The notes beneath the pieces were generated by a model. The model was not told the origin of the DNA and did not search any database. It saw only the letters and a list, made by a program, of their open reading frames with translations. A DNA stretch of 64,000 bases, taken from Phoronis australis. Taxonomy: Eukaryota; Phoronida; Phoronidae. Location: NCBI GenBank assembly GCA_002633005.1, contig NMRA01000098.1, forward strand, positions 495,435-559,434. Reading direction: 5' to 3'. Positions 60,652 through 64,000 of the stretch are shown piece by piece. The position numbers and the translations under genes are program-made. How positions within the stretch are numbered: the first letter of the stretch is position 1; each line of letters begins with the position of its first letter.

Positions 60652-62830
60652 TTTATGCGCCCACATATTTGTTTGTGGTCGCATATTGTCGTCATCTCTG
60701 TCTGTCCGGTCGTCCAGTGTCCGGCGTCCGCAGCTGTATCTCCTAAACCCTTCACAGGATCTTGATGAGATTTAGCAGTTGCATTCCTATGAAGCTGACG
60801 ACAGATGACAATGAATTTCAGACCTCTCCCACTACCAGTGTGCCCCCTAGTGGCAATTTAATTTTTCACGCTTACCTCTGTATCTTTGGAAGTCGTCAAT
60901 GTAGTTTCATAAAATTTGACATATAGGGATCTATTAGTGAGATGAAACTATCCTCTCATTTTCGGATGGATTGGACATAGTTTGCGCCAGCTAGTGGCCA
61001 TTTTTACTGTTTTCGAGTCTTTTTCTTGGCGTCCACCTCTCTATCAACCAAACCGCTCTAAGGATGATTGTGAAAATTGGCTTGTATGTTCTTACCATGA
61101 AGAGGATGGCTGATGATGATTTTCCGACGACTACAACTACTGTGGTGCCTCCTAGTGGCAGTTTTTTTGTGCCCATGGCTGTATCTCCTAAACCGTTTGC
61201 AGGATCTTTCAGGGCTTGGAATTTTCCGCGGAAACGCGGATTTCCGCTTTTTTCAAATGTTCTGTCCGCGTATTTTATTATATTTCCACGTAAAAAAAAT
61301 CAGATTTGATATAAAATTTCGGCGGCAAATTTCTTTCTTACCGCCGCGTTGCCGATGACTTTCTCCTGGAAAAGCGAAAGTTGCTCTTTATGTTCCGGAG
61401 GAACGTAAATTGTCAACATTGCCGGGTTATCTGGGATAGCGTGGTGGATTTCCTGAATGGCGGCTCGTGTGATTGTAAACCGCGGTGACAAATACTACGA
61501 CTCCGTAGCCAAAAATTTTTTTTTTTTTGGTCCTCTCGATTTTTGCCGGCAAAAGGTGCACATCGACTTTTTCAAGGGTGGCTGCGCGCATGTTTCGGGC
61601 TGTAAAAATTTCCGCGTTTTTCGCCATTTGTCATGCCAAGCCCTGATCTTTACGTAACTTAGCATGTGTATTTGTATGATGTTGACAACGAACAGTGACA
61701 ACTTTTGCACATATTGAATGTCCAGTGCTCCCCCTAGTGGTAATTTTAGTTTTTTACGCTTACCTCTGTATCTTCGGAAGTCCTCAATGTATTTTCATAA
61801 AATTTGGAATATAGGCATTCCTTAGTGAGATGAAACTATCCTCTTGTTTTCGGATGGATTCGACATAGTGGCCATTTTTCTGGTTTCGAGTTTGTTTTTT
61901 GGTGTCCACCCCTCTATCAACCAAACCGCTCTAAAGATGATTGTGAAAATCGACATGTATGTTCTAATCATGAAGAGGATTATGGCTTACAATGATTTTC
62001 TGACGACTTCGACAACTATGGCGCCTCCTAGTGGCAGTTTTGTGTTTTTTGCGCCCATGGCTGTTAATCTCCTGAACAGTTTGCAGGATCTTTACTAAAT
62101 TTAGCAAGTGTATTTATATGGTTTTGACCATAAACGACGACAATTTTCGCACGGATATGACCGCCAGTGTCCCCCCTAGTGGCAATTTTAGTTTTTTATG
62201 TTTACCTCTGTGTATTCAAAGGTCCTCAACGGAGTTTCATAAAATTTGGAATATAGGCATGTATTGTTGCGGTTACACTATCCTCTCATTTTCATATGAA
62301 TTCGAGGTATTTTGTGCCACCTAGTCATGTTTACTGTTTTCGAGTCTGTTTTTTTGGCGTCCACCCCTCTATCAACCAAACCAATTTAAGGATGATTTTG
62401 AAAATTGGCGTGTACACAGTGTGAGGAGGACGGTTACGCTGACAACTTCGGTTTCTGTGGCACCTCCTAGTGGTGGTTTTGTTTTGTTTTGCGGCCATAG
62501 CTGTATCTCCTAAACCCACTGAGGGATCTTTATTAAATTTAGTAAATGTATTTATATGAAGCTAACAATAGACAGCGACTTAGAGGGGCACAGTGTCCTC
62601 TAGTGGGAATTTCATTTTTTTTGCTTTCCTTTGTTTCTCTGAAGTTCGTTGACAGATTTTTATGAAATTTGGTGAATAGCGTTCTATTAAAGAAGCGATG
62701 ACATGTACCGTTTTCAGATGGATTGGACGGTTTGCACCACCTAGCGGTCATTTTTATGAACAACGTTAGAAGCACTTCATTTGCAGTGCATTCGTGGGTG
62801 CATTTCAAGGCTCTGTGTTGCTCTTGTTAT
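60652..62830 (+). repeat. CTCF-motif repeat family, copy B, interrupted
   Basis: Same family and orientation as copy A, with about eleven monomers. It begins ttttatgcgcccacatattt and ends gcattcgtgggtgcatttca. Cores at about 60848, 60992, 61153, 61734, 61868 (partial), 62030, 62178, 62320 (partial), 62467, 62601 and 62742. A 436-bp transposon sits at 61210-61645. The different monomer number from copy A suggests growth or loss by unequal exchange. Confidence 0.9.
61210..61645. mobile_element. 436-bp DNA transposon nested in repeat copy B
   Basis: Ends cagggcttgg / ccaagccctg are perfect 10-bp inverted repeats, flanked by a 6-bp target duplication (atctttt-side atcttt at 61204-61209 and atcttt at 61646-61651). 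Related monomers at 12945 and 62090 show the uninterrupted site (caggatctttact), so the insertion point is proven by empty paralogous sites. The interior is CpG-rich. On the minus strand a frame broken by one stop (at 61495-61497) runs about 110 codons, with a CTFC patch; it may be a decayed coding piece. The termini look hAT-like, but hAT elements normally make 8-bp duplications, so I leave the superfamily open. Confidence 0.9.
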
Positions 62831-63102
62831 AGTTTGATTAACGTATTATTCAAAGACGTATATTTTCACAAAAATAGAAACAGTGTATATTTGAAAATGA
62901 ATGGCAGAATTTCACTCGAAGTCTTTGGCGTTGTAATTGTATACAGTGTGTGTGTGGTGTGATTGTGTACCTCTCCATTATTTAACCTAACAAGTATTTA
63001 GGTGTTTGATACATTGTTGCAGGAGTTTTTTCTGTATTACATGTTTGCATATCCAATAAAAACAATTAAAAGACTTTAAACTTGGTTAAAATCTCTTTCC
63101 AG

Positions 63103-63403
63103 GTGATCCATCTCGTGAGATCTCTCGGTGGACGCAATCTGACAATCTGTTCGTGGACGACATATTGCACTCCAGCCGAAAAGAAGCGATGTTCCCCTTG
63201 TCGGACAACCATCAGAAGCGAGACATCCAGTGGAGCCGCCCTTCAGGCTTAGTCATCAACGTGAAAATGACAGACATTAACCTGGTGCCTCAGTACGAGG
63301 ACGTCGACCATTACAGTGACAATCTGTACGTGAAGGAGGCTCTAAAGCGCTACCCAGAGCAATATCGTATCGCCTACAACGATTTATTGACTTCCTATTG
63401 TAG
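63103..63403 (+). CDS. Exon 16: start of the C-terminal ectodomain
   Basis: 301 nt, phase 1 in, phase 2 out; acceptor ctctttccag, donor gtgagc. 100 codons (residues 549-648). The frame is markedly GC-richer than its flanks and free of stops. It is charged and mixed (SDNLFVDDILHSSRKEAMFP early, YVKEALKRYPEQYRIAYNDL late), ending ..LLTSYC before the split codon. I do not recognise a named domain. By position it would lie before or at the start of an astrotactin MACPF region, but I see no MACPF signature in it. The gene continues beyond the window. Confidence 0.85.
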
Positions 63404-64000
63404 GTGAGCACTGTCTTGGTCTGTTTTTAGAGAACGCGGGGACATATTGAAATAAATTGTTTTATTTGGTGGTGATGTAGTGTGTGGTGGATGGGATTCA
63501 TCACCATCCACAGTTCCACTGTATTTGGGTGCAGATTTGAGAGTTGCATTTTATAAGGTTATCTAGGACCCTCGAACATCATATCTCACACATGTCTGAT
63601 TGTATTCACATGAAGCCTTCAGATACTGTGCTTGATACACTGTTCTCTGGAGTGCCGCTAGGAATTGTTTTGAAAATGTTTCACTTTGCCGTGAGGGGCT
63701 AACAAAAATGGGACTTTCGAATTTAATGAAAATGCTCAAAATTTGCATATGACGAAAATGTAGTGATTATTCAGACAATTGGAACAACATTTTTGAGATT
63801 TCATCTTGAATATTTGTGTCAAACAAAATTTGATCAAAAATTGTTATTGATATCAGTGTTTGCTATGAAGTTTGTTTCTGCCTAAATTTCAATAAAAACA
63901 CAGGATCAGTGACCCATTTAAGGTACATTATTATGATCTCAACATCAAATTCTACAGGCTTTCTAATTAAAGAAAATGTGTACTTTTAGTGAGTTAAATT
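63404..64000 (+). other. Intron 16, start
   Basis: 597 bases of phase 2 intron, cut by the window end. From about 63557 it is a copy of the dispersed family also seen at 18586-18960 and 37937-38470. Confidence 0.7.
63557..64000 (+). repeat. Dispersed repeat family B, copy 3, cut by window end
   Basis: ggttatctaggaccctcgaa, ggctaacaaaaatgggactt and aaattctacaggctttctaa match 18586-18890 in order. Confidence 0.7.

Larger units (their letters stand above)
60000..63102 (+). other. Intron 15
   Basis: 3.1 kb phase 1 intron almost filled by repeats: a ~40-bp minisatellite (60035-60235), a LINE RNase H relic (60276-60491), CTCF-motif repeat copy B (60652-62830) and the 436-bp transposon nested in it. 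Confidence 0.75.
11610..63403 (+). other. Gene span (partial at both ends): astrotactin-like two-pass membrane protein with EGF and TNFR-like modules
   Basis: Sixteen exons splice in one open frame to about 648 residues (residue 1 is the first codon at 11610). Seen: membrane helix at residues 12-35, then a basic cluster (KKRRRDRR); hydrophilic loop rich in Ser, Pro and Arg, about 36-324; second helix 325-343; EGF-like module 402-439 (six Cys); calcium-binding EGF module 441-480 starting DIDEC; two TNF-receptor-like units 483-529; then 549-648, a mixed charged domain running off the window. Known: astrotactins are neuronal proteins with both ends lumenal/extracellular, two membrane segments and EGF modules ahead of a MACPF domain. 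Inferred: N-out/C-out topology here, supported by the basic residues after helix 1, an NST glycosylation sequon in the EGF exon and all Cys-rich modules lying after helix 2. The MACPF domain would lie beyond 64000. Alternatives are an unrelated EGF/TNFR receptor, or two genes joined by chance phase agreement. Confidence 0.6.

Overview
This is animal genomic DNA: AT-rich, intron-rich and full of repeats. It carries one recognisable protein-coding gene on the + strand, entered in mid-gene and left before its end. Sixteen exons between 11610 and 63403 join in a single open frame, with matching splice phases, into about 648 residues. The first visible exon encodes a membrane helix followed by a very basic stop-transfer stretch. 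Exons 2-8 encode a low-complexity loop of about 290 residues. Exon 9 encodes a second, signal-peptide-like membrane helix. Exons 10-14 encode a short beta-type segment, a six-cysteine EGF-like module, a calcium-binding EGF module and two TNF-receptor-like cysteine modules. Exons 15-16 begin a further lumenal/extracellular domain that runs off the window. Two membrane helices with a cytosolic loop, followed by EGF modules, is the layout of the astrotactins (neuron-glia adhesion and trafficking proteins). I call the gene astrotactin-like, but the TNF-receptor-like pair and the exon 16 domain are not part of the vertebrate layout I know.

The organism is probably an invertebrate deuterostome (a hemichordate or cephalochordate would fit). 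This is inferred from the gene type, intron sizes and repeat types (Penelope-like GIY-YIG relic, many short inverted-repeat elements), not from a database match.

Layout: 1-11609 is upstream sequence with no supportable exon; the signal peptide and N-terminal ectodomain must lie further upstream or have been missed. 11610-11751 is exon 1 as seen here. 11752-35422 is a 23.7 kb intron with several dispersed repeats, a 1.4 kb long-inverted-repeat element and a 1.25 kb element with perfect 26-bp ends and an assembly gap. 35423-50619 holds exons 2-9. 50620-53117 is an intron with a 650-base gap and a tRNA-like relic. 53118-59999 holds exons 10-15, with hAT and Penelope-like relics in the introns. 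60000-63102 is an intron mostly filled by a repeat built of ~150-bp units, itself broken by a 436-bp transposon. 63103-63403 is exon 16.

Most of the window is intron and repeat. The points I would look at first are: the two-pass protein architecture; a repeat family carrying a regular ~150-bp array of CTCF-like motifs at 12381-13675 and 60652-62830; a 53-bp tandem duplication that copied an exact splice donor beside exon 14; and a 42-nt in-frame microexon at 49146-49187. No rRNA gene, CRISPR array or intact tRNA gene was seen.
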